Shown here piece by piece: positions 10,760 to 22,049 of a stretch of 64,000 nt of DNA. The stretch's first letter is position 1. Every line of letters starts with the position of its first letter. A program made the translations under genes and the position numbers. The stretch comes from Crocodylus rhombifer (Eukaryota; Chordata; Crocodylia; Crocodylidae): positions 248,001-312,000 of the forward strand of contig JAVSML010021663.1 in NCBI GenBank assembly GCA_038503035.1, given 5' to 3'. Under the pieces are notes generated by a model, which did not search any database, was not told the origin of the DNA, and saw only the letters and a program-made list of their open reading frames with translations.

Positions 10760-12540
10760 TTGTAAGAAAGGAAAGAGGGGTGGGGGAAAGAACTGTCATT
10801 AAAGATTCAGGAAGTGGAAACACTGGAAACATTGAATGGGCATTATTTCTAAGAAGCTGCTGATTTATTTTTTTTTTCTTTTTGATAAGTTGAGGTCATG
10901 GTTGTGTGGTGCTGTGGGTTGATAAAAAAACCCCACAGATTTGAAGATTGATTCCTTGTTCCTTAGCTTCTTTAGGCAGTGGAGGAAAAGTCTGCCTACA
11001 TCCATAAATAATACCTCGACTCACCAAATTCCAAACCAAGCCACTGGTGCTGACTCATCTGCCCTTAGAAACTTTCATCTCCTGCCCTCCCCCCACCCCC
11101 TTGCCACCCCCAGGCAGAGATTCCCTCAAGTATAGACACTTTTCATTATTTCTGGTTATGGGTAACACAGAGGTGAGACATCAGCATTGGATATGAAAGT
11201 GTTAGAAATGACACAGAAGGAAAACAAATTTCAGTCTGGCCAGGAAAGTGGGAGGGGAGGTTCCAAGAAGAAAGTCACTTCCATTTGAGACTGCTTGCAA
11301 CAGCTTAAATACAATTGCAGTCTCCTTCTCTTAAAGGAGATGAAGTGCTTATGTGTGCATCCGGACTCAGAAGGCATGAGTTTGGCTCATATCATTAGGC
11401 TCACATGTCATTAAGAAGCTTCATGTGTTACAATGCAGCTCATAATGGTGTCTTCGAGCAACGGGGATTTGAACTTTTCGTGGTATCTCTATGTACTCTG
11501 TTTTTCCGGGTTCTATGCCAGCTCTCTGCAGCAGCTACCTCATTAAAAAGAAAAACATCTTGTTTTTTTCGGGTATTTTTGCAAAAAGCAGATGCCCTTT
11601 CAAAAAAAAAAATCATTTAGTCAAAAATCCAATGTTCTGTTGAAAATGTTTCTACGAAGAAAGTTCAGACCATTTTTTGATGCTACTGACATCCACCTAG
11701 AGTAGTTTTCTCTTTAGTTCAAATGATAGTTGCTTATCCTTCTAACTCCATATATCATGAGGTTAAATCTTGCTGTTGGCCCAGGTGGGACTGGCTTTAT
11801 TAGCACTGCAAGAATCATCTGAGCCATCCTTCCTAGGACCCTGCTAAGCACGGTCGCTCTCAGCATTAAGCTGTTTCCTTGACTCATTTGAGAAGATGCA
11901 TGCTTTATTTTTCAGAAGCAAATCAAATGTTACTGAAAATGTCTCCTCTCCATGCTCCCTCCCCAAATGCCCCTTACCCTCTTCTCTGCTACAGCTCCCT
12001 GCGTGGACACCATCTGAACACTCAGGTCAGATTCTCCACTGGTGGAAATCAGCATTGCTCCAGTGACTTCAGCAGTACCACTGTCCTTGAGCACAGTTGT
12101 GTTGCCAGAAGTGGATATAAACAGATTAAAGTAATTTTTAAAGCCATACTCCAACCCTTAAGCTGGTTTAACCAGTGTATGCCCTGTTTACACTGGCAAA
12201 CTGAATTTGTTCAGGATCTGGATGGGAGACTTCCACAGAACTTGCTTTTCGGTAAACGGTACCCAGCCTCCTTAGTCAGTACTGAACAAATGCCATCACC
12301 AGGATGCTAGGAAGCAGCAAAGGTGTCTGAATCAAAAAAGGGGGTGAGGACTTCTTCTGAGTCCCATTGTCCATCAGCGGGTGCTGATAAGGCTACAGTG
12401 GCTCGTACTGAAGGTGGTAAAGTGCATGACTGAGTAGTAGGTGCTGTTCTCCGTCAGTAATGTGTGAAGGGTGAATGCTTCCTACTGAGTGACACAACAG
12501 AACTAATGTATCTGTATGGAAGTGCTGCGACAGAAGCAGT
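10760..12540. other. LIF upstream region without recognised genes
   Basis: I see no coding exon. The stretch holds a poly-T run near 10868 and A/T-rich segments around 11540-11610. Near 12025-12085 there is a diverged copy of a common amniote repeat (motif GTGGAAATCAGCATTGCTCC). Open frames here are short and lack domains. Confidence 0.5.
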
Positions 12541-12546
12541 GCTTCT

Positions 12547-13104
12547 TCAGTGGGCTGTAAAACTCAAGTCCTGACTACCCACAATCAGTAAAGATCCCAC
12601 ACAGCTGCCAGAGAAGGCAGGGGGCTGTTCCAGTTTATATGCTTTGCCCTGGGACACTCTGTTAGTGTTAATTCCACAGTTTGTCATTACGTCCTGTCCT
12701 AAACTGCTACATACTTGAATTGTGCACAGGGTCCAGTCTGTATTTACATTGCCTTTTGAAATGCTCCAGGGAGCTACATTTGCAGGTCTGGAATAACCCA
12801 AGGACTGACCAGTTTTCTGGGAGAAATCACATAGGAAGATGAGGCCTTGAGTTGTCTGGGCCCATAAGGCATTCCCAGAAGCAATGAGAAATGCTAAGAT
12901 ATTTGGCTTTACCCCCAGCAGAACTGGTTTTGGCTTTACTTCCTGTGGCCTGGTGAATTGTTCTACTGTGCAGCGTTGCTGCATGCTGCCAGTCAGCAGC
13001 CACATCCCATCCCAGAATTGGCTGTGTTTCAGGGCTGAATGAATTGCATCCTGATTACCTGTAGTATATAACTCTGCAACACTTATTGCTGCGTAGGCAA
13101 CTTG
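12547..13104 (-). other. Unrecognised 185-codon open frame, possibly a retroviral env relic
   Basis: The minus-strand frame is free of stops from just after a TAG at 13105-13107 to the stop at 12547. It has a Trp/Cys-containing, protein-like composition and a segment with LIASGNALWAQTT followed by GLIFLC, which loosely resembles surface-unit regions of endogenous retroviral envelopes. I see no LTRs, gag or pol beside it and no plausible splice structure. The retroviral reading is weak; it may be chance. Confidence 0.2.
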
Positions 13105-13204
13105 CTAGTGCCTTGAGGGCTCAGTTGATTTTCGTAAAACATTACAGTTTTAACATAAAGGCCTGAAGGCTCATAGAATTTATATGTAATATTATAATCT
13201 CACT

Positions 13205-13968
13205 GGGGGTATCGACACATGCTTTACTGTGGAGTTGACTAATTAGCTCCGCAGTAAAGCATCACTGTCTACGCATGCAGAGCTACGATTAGACTGGAGT
13301 AAGCTAATTAACTCTGATGTAGGTTAGTACTGCACGACGTAAGTAATATTCTACAGAGGAATTATTTACTCTGCTTCAATGCACGTGGGGGCTGGCTGCA
13401 GCCCAAGGCTGTTACAGTGTGAGTGTTGCCTGCCATCTAGCTCCACACTGTAGCATCCTCGTGCCCCAGTCAGCCCCTCTGCAGCACGCTGAGCTAGAGT
13501 CTGGGCTGGTAGGTTGACCCCTGGGTCCTCTGCCAGCCAGAGCTGTCCCGCCTTGGCTCAACATGCTGCAATCCTGGGCACATGGCTGGATTAACCCTTT
13601 AGTGGGCCCTAGGCAAACAAACTCGTGGGCGGGTTGAGATCCCCCCACATACCCCTGTTGCTGCTGCCTGCAGGGAGTGGGGTTTGGAGCTGCTGCTAGG
13701 CTGCAACCACCATGGTGGCCAGGCCAGCAGAGAGAAGAGGAAGGGAAGGGAAGGGAGGCAGACAGGGCCATTTGTGCCACTGCCGCGGAGGGAAGGACTG
13801 GGCCCCCCCCACAGCTCAGGGCCCTAGTCATGTGCCTAGTTTTCTTATGCGTTAATCTGGCCCTGCCTGGGCACACATGTAAATACTGTGTCTGGGAGCA
13901 ATCAACTCCAGTGTGAATTGTGCCAGAATTCATTCAGGCTTACTAATTTTGCATGTAGATGCACCCTC
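13205..13968 (+). mobile_element. Chompy-like MITE, interrupted by a hAT-like element
   Basis: The outer halves match the copies at 33241-33720 and 37228-37710. The left half has GTGGAGTTGACTAATTAGCT, the GTAAGCTAATTAACTCTG arm and CCAGTCAGCCCCTCTGC. The right half has CTGGGAGCAATCAACTCCAG and ends GCATGTAGATGCACCC. The middle (13581-13865) is a separate transposon inserted into it. Confidence 0.6.
13581..13865. mobile_element. hAT-like nonautonomous element, nested, with 8-bp TSD
   Basis: The left end CATGGCTGGATTAACCC and right end (reverse complement CAGGGCCAGATTAACGC) are inverted repeats. The flanks carry a perfect 8-bp direct repeat, CCTGGGCA, at 13573-13580 and 13866-13873. An 8-bp duplication and CAGGG ends are typical of hAT transposons. 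A second copy is at 16821-16972. There is no transposase. Confidence 0.8.
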
Positions 13969-15090
13969 CATGTCTCAGTTCTTCCATGGTAAAACAGGGA
14001 TAGCAATTTTAGCCTGTCTAATTAGATTGGCAAGGGACTGTCTCTTGCTATGCCTTTACACAGGGTTAGGTCCAATGAGTCCCCATTCTAAGTCAGAGTC
14101 TCAAACTGTAAAACCAACATAAATTATAGCAGAGCAAAATGAACCATTGCTATTGATGGGGCAGGGTCAAGGCACAAACAGTGCTTTTTACAACACACTA
14201 AAAGGCAAACTTTGCTCTGAGGGATGCAGTTGAAGGTAAATCATTGGGAAGGCCAGCATTCTCGCTGATACCAAATACTCAGCTTTATGAGTCCAGCTTT
14301 ATTTCAAAAGTAACTACAACCCTTATGGGTTATTAGCTGGAGTCTGCAGAGGGGCTGTGTAACATTTACAAAGCTAAGGACTTTTAAAAAAGAATTCAGG
14401 AAGAGCAGGTCACTCCCATAATTCAGAGTATCAGTCAAGCACAGAACTCAAATCAGAGCAAGGACAATTACATTTCTAAATTGATAAATAGAAATGTCTT
14501 ATGGCATATTTAGAAGCAGCGAAGTAAGACATGTGCTTAGATATATGCACAAATAAAAAGGCATCTGTGTAGTTACAACAGATAGGCTTTGCATGGCTAG
14601 ATTGTGGCAAGGTGAAATCATCCCTGCTGCAAGCTGGAGGAAGGCCCACAGAAATTAAAGGCTAAATCCTATTTCACTTTTCTGTATCTCAATTGAAGTT
14701 ACATAGTCACATAACTGCAACTTTTAGGGTTTCAATTTTCAGTGTAGCTTGGGTTAATCACACCCCTCCATGCCCGGAAGGCTGCACACTAGCCATGTAG
14801 GTACTCAGACAGGCTAGGATATCCTAGTCATGTCAATAATGTTGGGTAAGTCCAAGGTTTTAGTTTGATAGTGGAGGATGAGACAACTCCCACATTTTAG
14901 TCTTGTAGTCTAGAGCATAGGACATTTGTCCAAAGAATGTGGAACCCAGATTTAGATCCCTCCCAGCCAGGAGGGGTTTGAAGCTGTTTCCCAGTGAACT
15001 AAAGTAGATGTGACCCTAGGAAAGAGAGCCCTGGGTTCTGGTCCCAGCTTCTGTCCCCAGAGGAAAGGAATTATCCTACTGCTATTTGTC
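13969..15090. other. Intergenic, no gene recognised
   Basis: I see only unique-looking sequence and short frames. A degraded copy of the TA-flanked element (see 15684) begins near 15095. Confidence 0.5.
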
Positions 15091-15094
15091 CATG

Positions 15095-15355
15095 CTGTCT
15101 AGAGAGACCATATATCCTTGACTGGCTGGGACAGTCCCAGATTTCAGAGAATAGGGACTGGAGAAAATTGAAGCAAAAGTCACAGATTGGTGGGAACCTG
15201 CCCACATGTGTGGCTCCTGAGTCGGGAGAGGGAGGGGGCGTTGCACCAATCTGGGACTTTTGCTTCAATTTTTTCCAGGGACCCCAGCCAATGGGCTGCT
15301 TGCTGGTCCAGACCCCACTGGGCTGCAAGCAGAGTTGCTTGTGCAGTATATAAAG
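15095..15355. mobile_element. Degraded palindromic DNA element
   Basis: It shares with 15684-16177 the inverted segment TTGAAGCAAAAGTC...CAGATTGGTG / CACCAATCTGGGACTTTTGC and the following module GGGCTGCAAGCAGAGTTGCTTG. The left end ACCATATATCC resembles the GGGTGACCAT end of the neighbour. No right end is preserved. Confidence 0.5.
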
Positions 15356-15683
15356 CACCCCGACACCATTTTAAATTGTGGGGATGCTGATACACAAGAT
15401 GCTGGAGGCTGCTGGCGCGCAGTAATTACCACACTGTAATTCAAGCATGTCAGAGCAGCCTCACTGCTCGTGCATAGGTGCCCATACATGTCCACTCCCT
15501 TTCTGCTAAACTCTTAGGCTAAATAAAGTCTTATGGCCATGAGTTCAACAGCCAAATTATGCACTGTGTTCAAAAGTCTTTCCAAACCTGGTGAATCCCT
15601 TGCCTGTTCTAGTGTGGGAAGGGCTATGTTCTACTGAACGGGATGAACCAATAGTTCTGTTCCAGCATGGCCAGTTCTGGGTA

Positions 15684-16071
15684 GGGTGATCAAATGTTTA
15701 GGATTGGTCCTGGCTTTCAGAGGCTGTCTCAGCACCCCAGCTGTTGGAGAAAACTGAAGCAAAAGTTGCAGATTGGTGGGAACCTGCCCACACACATAGA
15801 GGGATTTGCACAAATCTGGAACTTCTGCTTTGATTTTCTTCAGGGAGCCCAGTCAATGGGCTGTTCCCTGGTCTGGACCCTGCTGGGCTGCAAGCAGAGT
15901 CACTTGCACAGTAGCGTGTGTGTGCACGTATGCTGCACGGTTGTGTGTGTGCATGTGTGCACACCATGCTGTCCTACCCAGCCCTGCTCTGAGAGCTGCA
16001 GGGTTGGGGCTGTGTGTATATGTGCTGCGCTGTTCCACTTGGCCCCACTCCTGGGAGCCACAGAGTTGGAG

Positions 16072-16103
<32 letters not shown>

Positions 16104-16177
16104 CTGTGTGTGTGCGTGCGCGCTGGCTCCCCCAATTCCCCCCATCCTGGATTTCCCTTAAATTATTATGGTCACCC
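15684..16177. mobile_element. TA-flanked DNA transposon, nonautonomous
   Basis: The left end GGGTGATCA and right end (reverse complement GGGTGACCA) are inverted repeats, each bordered by TA (15682-15683 and 16178-16179). This fits the TA duplication of Tc1/mariner-type or related elements, though the superfamily is not settled. The inside holds the same inverted module as the copy at 15095 and has been expanded by TG-rich microsatellite sequence. There is no transposase. Confidence 0.6.
16076..16118 (+). repeat. (TG)n microsatellite
   Basis: A run of about 18 TG units with one interruption lies inside the TA-flanked element. It explains the overlapping Cys/Val and Thr/His low-complexity open frames on both strands, which are not genes. 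Confidence 0.9.
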
Positions 16178-16179
16178 TA

Positions 16180-16812
16180 GTGCTGGGAGAAAGCAGACAC
16201 TATGCACAGTAGCATGCCCATGAGAAAATTACCTTGTCTCCAGGCATGTCTGATGCATGCCTAGGAATATTAGAATATGGAAAGAAATAGAGAGCAAGAG
16301 AGAGGTCATGCTGGCATGTATGAGAATATATAAATGCTTAAAACAGCATGTCTAGAGGATGACGTATCACAATCGCATAGCAAAGATTTTAGCAAACATT
16401 CTGCGGCCTGTGAACCTCCTCTAATGCGTTATGGAGTCATTCACCTCCCCAGAGATGGCTATTACAGAGAGCACAAGAATGTCATTGATATTCAGGTAAC
16501 TTACTTCACGTCCTTCTAACTGCAAATTAAGCACAGCCATTTGTTCTGAAACTGATTCAGAGCTGAATGCCTTTGAAGCCAAATGTTAAAGCATGATGGG
16601 CCTAGGAGACGAAAGCAAGGGGTCTGTGAGATAGTCACAGTGGTCGTGGTTAGTGCTGACCAATTAGGGCAGAACCTTTCAAAGAATGCAATTGTTTTAC
16701 TTTATATCCTGTCCCCTGACACATTGCTTCATTACTCACTGACCTTAAAGGAGAATGCAAAGGGGAATTTTGAATTGGTCAATTTGGGCATCTTTATGAC
16801 AGAAAAAGAAAA
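16180..16812. other. Intergenic, no gene recognised
   Basis: I see no gene. A CRE-like TGACGTAT occurs near 16361 within a stretch of low repeat content (about 16330-16500), which could be a conserved noncoding element, but nothing in the sequence proves it. Confidence 0.4.
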
Positions 16813-16820
16813 CCTGTATG

Positions 16821-16972
16821 CAGGGCTGGATTAACCCTTTAGTGGGCTCTAGGCAAACAAACTCATGGTCCCCTACTTTTTTTTCACTTGATAATTATAA
16901 TATGTAAAATAAGCATAACTGGGCCCCTTCTTCACTTGGGACCCTAGGCATGTGCTGAGTTTGTCTATGCTG
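16821..16972. mobile_element. hAT-like nonautonomous element with 8-bp TSD
   Basis: It starts CAGGGCTGGATTAACCC and shares the next 27 bases or so with the copy at 13581 (AGTGGGCTCTAGGCAAACAA). It is flanked by a perfect 8-bp repeat, CCTGTATG, at 16813-16820 and 16973-16980. It is 152 bp long, and the right inverted repeat has decayed. Confidence 0.75.
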
Positions 16973-16980
16973 CCTGTATG

Positions 16981-18250
16981 ATTTAAATATTACTATTATT
17001 TACATTGTAAGAGCACCTGTAGTGTGCAGACAGGGCCCAGAATCTATCCGTGCTAGGGGCTGCTTGCACTCAGGGTAGAGGGCAGGAATGTAAAAAGTAT
17101 ATTTTATCCTCTGCTCCCCTCCCCCACTTTTTTCCCCTTAAGTCTTCTCTGCCCTAGACAACCTGTGGAAGACTGCAGAGCCAGTGGGATTCTTTCCTTT
17201 GTATATAGCAAAGGGATAAAGCTTATTCATTGATAAAGGAGAGAGATTTTATTTGGGCTGTTGCTGTCAAATAAACCTGAATGTTCAAAAAGGAAAACGA
17301 TTGTTAAGAACTCAGCTTGACCTTCCTTCCGTTAAAACTGAGACAGCTGCCAAAAACCAACAGTGAGTCATACAAGAAACTCTCCAACAAATAACAAGAG
17401 AAAGCAGAATCTAACATTCGTGCAAATTCTAAAGAAAATCAATTGGGAAAAATATATCCATCTCTTGCATAAGCAATTCTTTCTCCAGTACAGGAAAGTG
17501 ATTCTGAAATGCTCGCTTCAGACTCCAGTACCAGGTCCTGGTATCTCTGCAGGTCATTGGCAGAGCTGGGATTGACAAGCAGGGCTTGAGACTCAGTTGA
17601 GTGGTCTCATCACTAACCTCTGCTACCGCCTAAAGATTTGAATTTGTAGTTACATTTTCCACTGGCACTCTCAATGCTCAAATATCCAAAATAAAGCAAG
17701 ATCTAGACTTACTATGACATTTCAGATCCTGATGGGGAAAATCTCATGAGAAGACTGGAGCTTACTTTTCTTTAGCCCTGAAAATAAATAATTGAGAGCG
17801 AAGGTACAAATAGGAAAGCATTCACATTGTTCATGTTCCTTCTGACCACTTACTTTGCTTTGGATGAAGCAAATCCATCATATTCAGGGGCTGTCTTCTA
17901 GAATCTAAAATTGATTTAATTTATTTAAATTAGCTGTAAATGAGACAGTGCAAGGTGACTATACCAATTACTGCCAACAACAGCTTCCACAGTGGAGCAC
18001 ATTTCCAAAGATAAATATGCCCAATAACTGAGTGCATCTTGGCATTGCGAAGCCCCTTCCTTTGCAACTGGAAAATCGGTGTATACAGCTCATAGAGCTG
18101 CTTTTTCTGAGGCTCCATTCCACATGGTTACATGACTGGTCTGGGTTGGTTGTAGGAGCACACACAAGAGGCTCCTAGTATTCACTGAGGGACATATGCA
18201 AGATACAGAGTACAGAGAAGTCATGCTCCATTTGAGTTACAATCTTCAGT
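16981..18250. other. Intergenic, old repeat fragments only
   Basis: A fragment at about 16985-17070 (motif TTACATTGTAAGAGCACCTG..GTGCTAGGGGCTG) and another at about 17530-17640 (GTCATTGGCAGAGCTGGGAT) resemble old amniote LINE/SINE tails. No exon is recognised. Confidence 0.4.
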
Positions 18251-18254
18251 TCCA

Positions 18255-18365
18255 AGAGCTGGGATTCAGCATGGCCTTGTGGATAATATATTAGACTTGG
18301 TATTATATTACAAGATCAGATTCTGTTGATGTGCAACCTTGGGAAAGTTGTTTTCTGACCAGAAG
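18255..18365 (+). repeat. MIR-like SINE fragment
   Basis: Motifs CAGCATGGCCTTGTGGATAA, GACTTGG and CAACCTTGGGAAAGTTGTTT follow the tRNA-related head and core of MIR-type SINEs. Confidence 0.45.
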
Positions 18366-18493
18366 CCCCTATGCCCATGATATATTTGCTTTCCACTGGT
18401 ATCTGGTGACCCTACCTGAAAACAAGGTATTAAGGTAGTTGCTGTATACATACAGAGTATGAAACAATGGGCTGGATCCTATTTCACATTTAT

Positions 18494-18764
18494 GGGTGCC
18501 TATACACATGCTTGGGGGGGGGCGGGGTTTAACTAGAGCAGTTTCCAGAGAGCTGCTCTAATTAAAATGCTATAGTGTCTTGTGTATTAAGCTGCAACAA
18601 ATTTAAAAATGGTCGTGCAATGCTTTAATTAAAGCTCATCCAACGAGCTTTAGTTAAAGCACCCCAGTGGTTATTTTTAAACCTACTGGGGCTTATACAC
18701 ATGATGCTGCAGCAATGCTATAGTGTTCTAATTAGAACACATCAAAGCATGTGTATAGGCCTCC
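18494..18764. mobile_element. Palindromic MITE with long terminal inverted repeats
   Basis: The left end GGGTGCCTATACACATGCTT and right end (reverse complement GGAGGCCTATACACATGCTT) pair over about 20 bases. Internal TTTAATTAAAGCTC / GAGCTTTAGTTAAAGC arms make a second hairpin. It resembles the other CTAYACACATG-ended MITEs here. Confidence 0.65.
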
Positions 18765-20451
18765 CAAGTGCCTACAGTGGTGCTTACATAATTATGTCAG
18801 TACCATTGAGGGAACATGGACTCTATTTGCACTTGTGTGGCTACACTCACCCCATGGTTACCTCTGAGCATGCTGTGTTGTAAATCCCCAAAATCTTAGT
18901 CACAGAAAAACTAGGACTAGTGATTGTGTGATGTTGGAGAAGGTTCCTCATGCCTCTTGGACCAAAAGCCCAATGGTTAGGGCACTGGATATCCCAAGTT
19001 TTTGGCCCTCCTCACCAGTGCTGTAATTAGGGTGTGGTGACCAAGGCAGCCTCTCCTGGTGCTGACTTGATTTGGGGGGAAAGGGGGTGGCAATGAGGGG
19101 AAGGAGTAGCTGCTGCTCCAGCTGCATAATCAAGTCCGTGGTGTGACAAAATCAGAAGCTGCTTCTGCTTCTGTGTGTGGGAGCCCAGTTGTGTTGTTTT
19201 ACCTCTGCTCCTCACTCAAAGTCTGAACTTGCATCCCCCACTGCTCATCGAAGTGCTCTGGCAATGACTAGGCATTGCCCAGGGCAGTCTACAGATTTCC
19301 TCTTGAAGCTGACCTACTTGACAGCCAGAAGAGGAAGATATTTCAGATCAAGAAAAGGGACTGCGCACCTCAGTGAGATAGACACTGCCTATGAAGGGGA
19401 GCAGGGCCTGGGTGCCTGCCTCTGCCCTAATATCTCTTTTGCATGCTTTATTTAATATTCACGGCATAAAACAGATGAAGTGCAAGGGGATATTGAAACT
19501 GGATCTAAAAAACCACGTAAGTCCCCTAAATTGCATGTGCACAGTTATATGTGTCACTTTAGATGCATACAGGTGCATGAAATAAGATTCTGCTCAGCTT
19601 CTTCCCAAAAGAGCTTAAAATCCAAATAGACAGGGGAGGAAGCAAAAATAAAATGACTTGACTAAGGTCATATAGCAAATCAGTGGATGAGGACTATAAC
19701 CCAGATTTCCTGATCACCAACTCTATACCCTACTTTTTATAATGCACTTCCCCTTCTTATGTTCAACCTGTCCTGCCTGAATGTAGGCTGTCAGAGGATG
19801 GCCAAGTGCTACATCATTCGGAAAGCTCCAAGAGGCAAAAGAAAAAGCATTTAAAGGTAATAGTAATAATTTCTATGTCCAAGATTATGGATTTGGAAAA
19901 GGCATCAGAAGATGGCCTCCAGGAAAGGATCATTTTGAGATCTTGCAGATGTTTTGGTTCCAGAGCCTCATCAGCTGTTGAAGACCCTAAAATAGAGACC
20001 ACCTTGAAATCAGTACAGATTTAATATAAAATCATTCATGTTCAGACAGTAAATTAGAGAAATCTACATCTCCACCATTTCATTTCTGCTCTTCACATCA
20101 GCTGTTGAGCCTCCTGGTATAAATTATTAGAGACTATTTGAACAATGGGGTTGAGCATTAAGGCTGATGTTCATAACATTGCTCCAAATAAAGATGATGC
20201 TCTGCTTGTGTCCATCTAATACAACTAAGTCCATTCCACTTTGGAGCAAACCCAGAATGGGTTCTACATGCTTTTAGGTTATACAGTTAACCTGTACCCC
20301 TCTACAACACAGGTCAAAGACAGTGTATCCTACATTTAATGTATTTCTTCTGGTTGAGATAGGACAAGCTAGACACATGCTCACGCAGAACACTGTCACA
20401 GTTCTTCTGAAGAAGCACAAATCCTCATGTCCTACTGAACAAAAAATGGAT
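18765..20451. other. Intergenic, no gene recognised
   Basis: I see only short open frames. At about 19640-19735 there is an old repeat tail (AAGGTCATATAGCAAATCAGTGG motif). No splice-supported exon was found. Confidence 0.45.
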
Positions 20452-20456
20452 GAGGC

Positions 20457-21365
20457 TGTCACAAGGTGCTAAGACAAGCCTGCTCCTCTAACAGCAAAAG
20501 CAGCCTAGCTAGAATGCCCTGTGAGCAAGGCAGAGCTCCACAGCTGCAGGTTGCCAGAGGAAGCAAGCTAATGGGGAAATTAGCTGGCCCCTGTACATGG
20601 TCAGCTGACTGGAAGAAGGCAGGGTCTTGGGCACACACAAGCCCCAGGGCTAGGACTGGTGGGGGTTAGTTCTCTGGCACTCACCAGGGGGGACAACTCC
20701 TGTGTGAAAGAGTTACTTGGGGATGTTTGGAAACCTGATTTGCTGCCTGCAAGATTAACAGAGCTCCAGGAGATACACAACACTAAGGGAGAAGCTTGCC
20801 TCCTTAAAGGGGCAGAGTGTGGCCTCCATTGCTATTGTTATGTTGTAGCCTGAGGGCTTGTGTTTATGTTGTCCTTCATACTGGTGGACCAGGAAGAGGC
20901 TAATAGGGGAGGAGGAGGCCTCATTGGATGGGGCACGCTATTGTGTAGAGCCCCAGCGCCAGAAAGGGCCTAGCGACAGGGGTGCAGAGAGCCTAGTGAC
21001 CACAACAGGCCAAGTTAGACCGAGACCTCAGCAAAGGGCCAATATTTAAGTACCACCTGCGAGGCATGGGGCATGGGGCATGGTAAAGGGCAGGTTGTGG
21101 AGCCACGCATCTAGCTCATAAGGTTTAGGGTATCCTGTGCGGCACTGACTTGGATCAGGACCTGGCAAGGGATCCAAGAACATGCAGGGTCTAGTGGGGT
21201 TAAAAAGGACCATGGCCCATAGAAACTCATGGGCAGCCTCCCCACTTATTTTCTTAACCAACAAGACATGGCAAGAAAGACTCAAAGGCACCCACAGACA
21301 AAGCTGGCATGGTCACGGAGCCCTAGGGGCATCATGACCATCCCTGGGGACCCCAGACCATGACA
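20457..21365. mobile_element. Probable solo LTR of an endogenous retrovirus
   Basis: The 909-bp segment begins TGTCA and ends TGACA, the TG...CA inverted ends of retroviral LTRs. It is bordered by near-identical 5-bp flanks, GAGGC (20452-20456) and GAGAC (21366-21370). TATA-like sequences occur (ATATTTAAG near 21035, GTTAAAAAGG near 21199), and a GGGGCAT triplet repeat lies at about 21065-21082. No internal gag, pol or env is attached, so a solo LTR is the simplest reading. The internal LTR structure is inferred. Confidence 0.5.
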
Positions 21366-21514
21366 GAGACAAAAAAAGAAAAGTAGGAGCAGCCAAATCA
21401 AGTTTTTTTTCCCCTTTTTAGGCTACATTGCCTAGTCTTAAGTGTTAGAGAAAGAAAAGCTTTAATTTCATTTTAAATAATGTATAGATCTGTCCATACA
21501 ACCCTATAGTTCAC

Positions 21515-21850
21515 CTCATGACTTGCTCCCTCTTCAGTTTCAAAACACACTTGCTGAACAGTCTCACACACCCTATTCTTCTGCTGTGGAGTCAGAAAAG
21601 ACTGCAGATAGGTTCACTTCCCAATGAACTCTATGGCAAGTCAGTCATCTTCCTTCCCATTTGGCAATGGTCTTCCACTTCAAGCAAGGACCATGCTCAA
21701 CTGATTAGTGTTACTCTTCTGTTTCACTGCTTCACTCATTTAATCTGTTCACCAGAATGTAAACACTTTGGGACAAAGATGGTCATTTATTTTGGGCAGG
21801 GTTTTCCAAAGCACTCAAGTCTGGCCTGTGAAAAGTTAATGAGAGATGTA
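21515..21850 (+). mobile_element. L2/L3-type LINE 3' end fragment
   Basis: The plus frame reads FKTHLLNSLTHP, like the C-terminus of L2-type ORF2, followed by a 3' tail with AATGTAAACACTTTGGGACA, a hallmark of L2/L3 3' ends. It is heavily diverged. Confidence 0.5.
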
Positions 21851-22049
21851 TCATCCATCAGTTAACTATGAGATGCTGGCTGAGGCAGGGTCCAATGTTC
21901 AGAACAAATGAAAAATTTCACCTCTGGATGCTTGTTGAATATTGATCACAAGGAGAACCCATGTTAAACAACCTAAAGATTTTTTATCAAAGTAAGTGTC
22001 AAATGTTCATCAGCCTCACCGCTTTTGTTCTATATATCCCAACATTTTA

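Noticed and set aside
13412..13933. 173-codon minus-strand open frame
   Set aside because: It crosses the border of a MITE and the nested hAT element; the lack of stops is a result of GC-rich repeat sequence.
15694..16223. Several Cys/Val-rich open frames
   Set aside because: They are translations of TG microsatellite and MITE sequence on both strands.
18960..19010. Possible tRNA gene (TGGTTAGGGCACTGG)
   Set aside because: Only an A-box-like stretch is present; I could not form a cloverleaf or find a B box.
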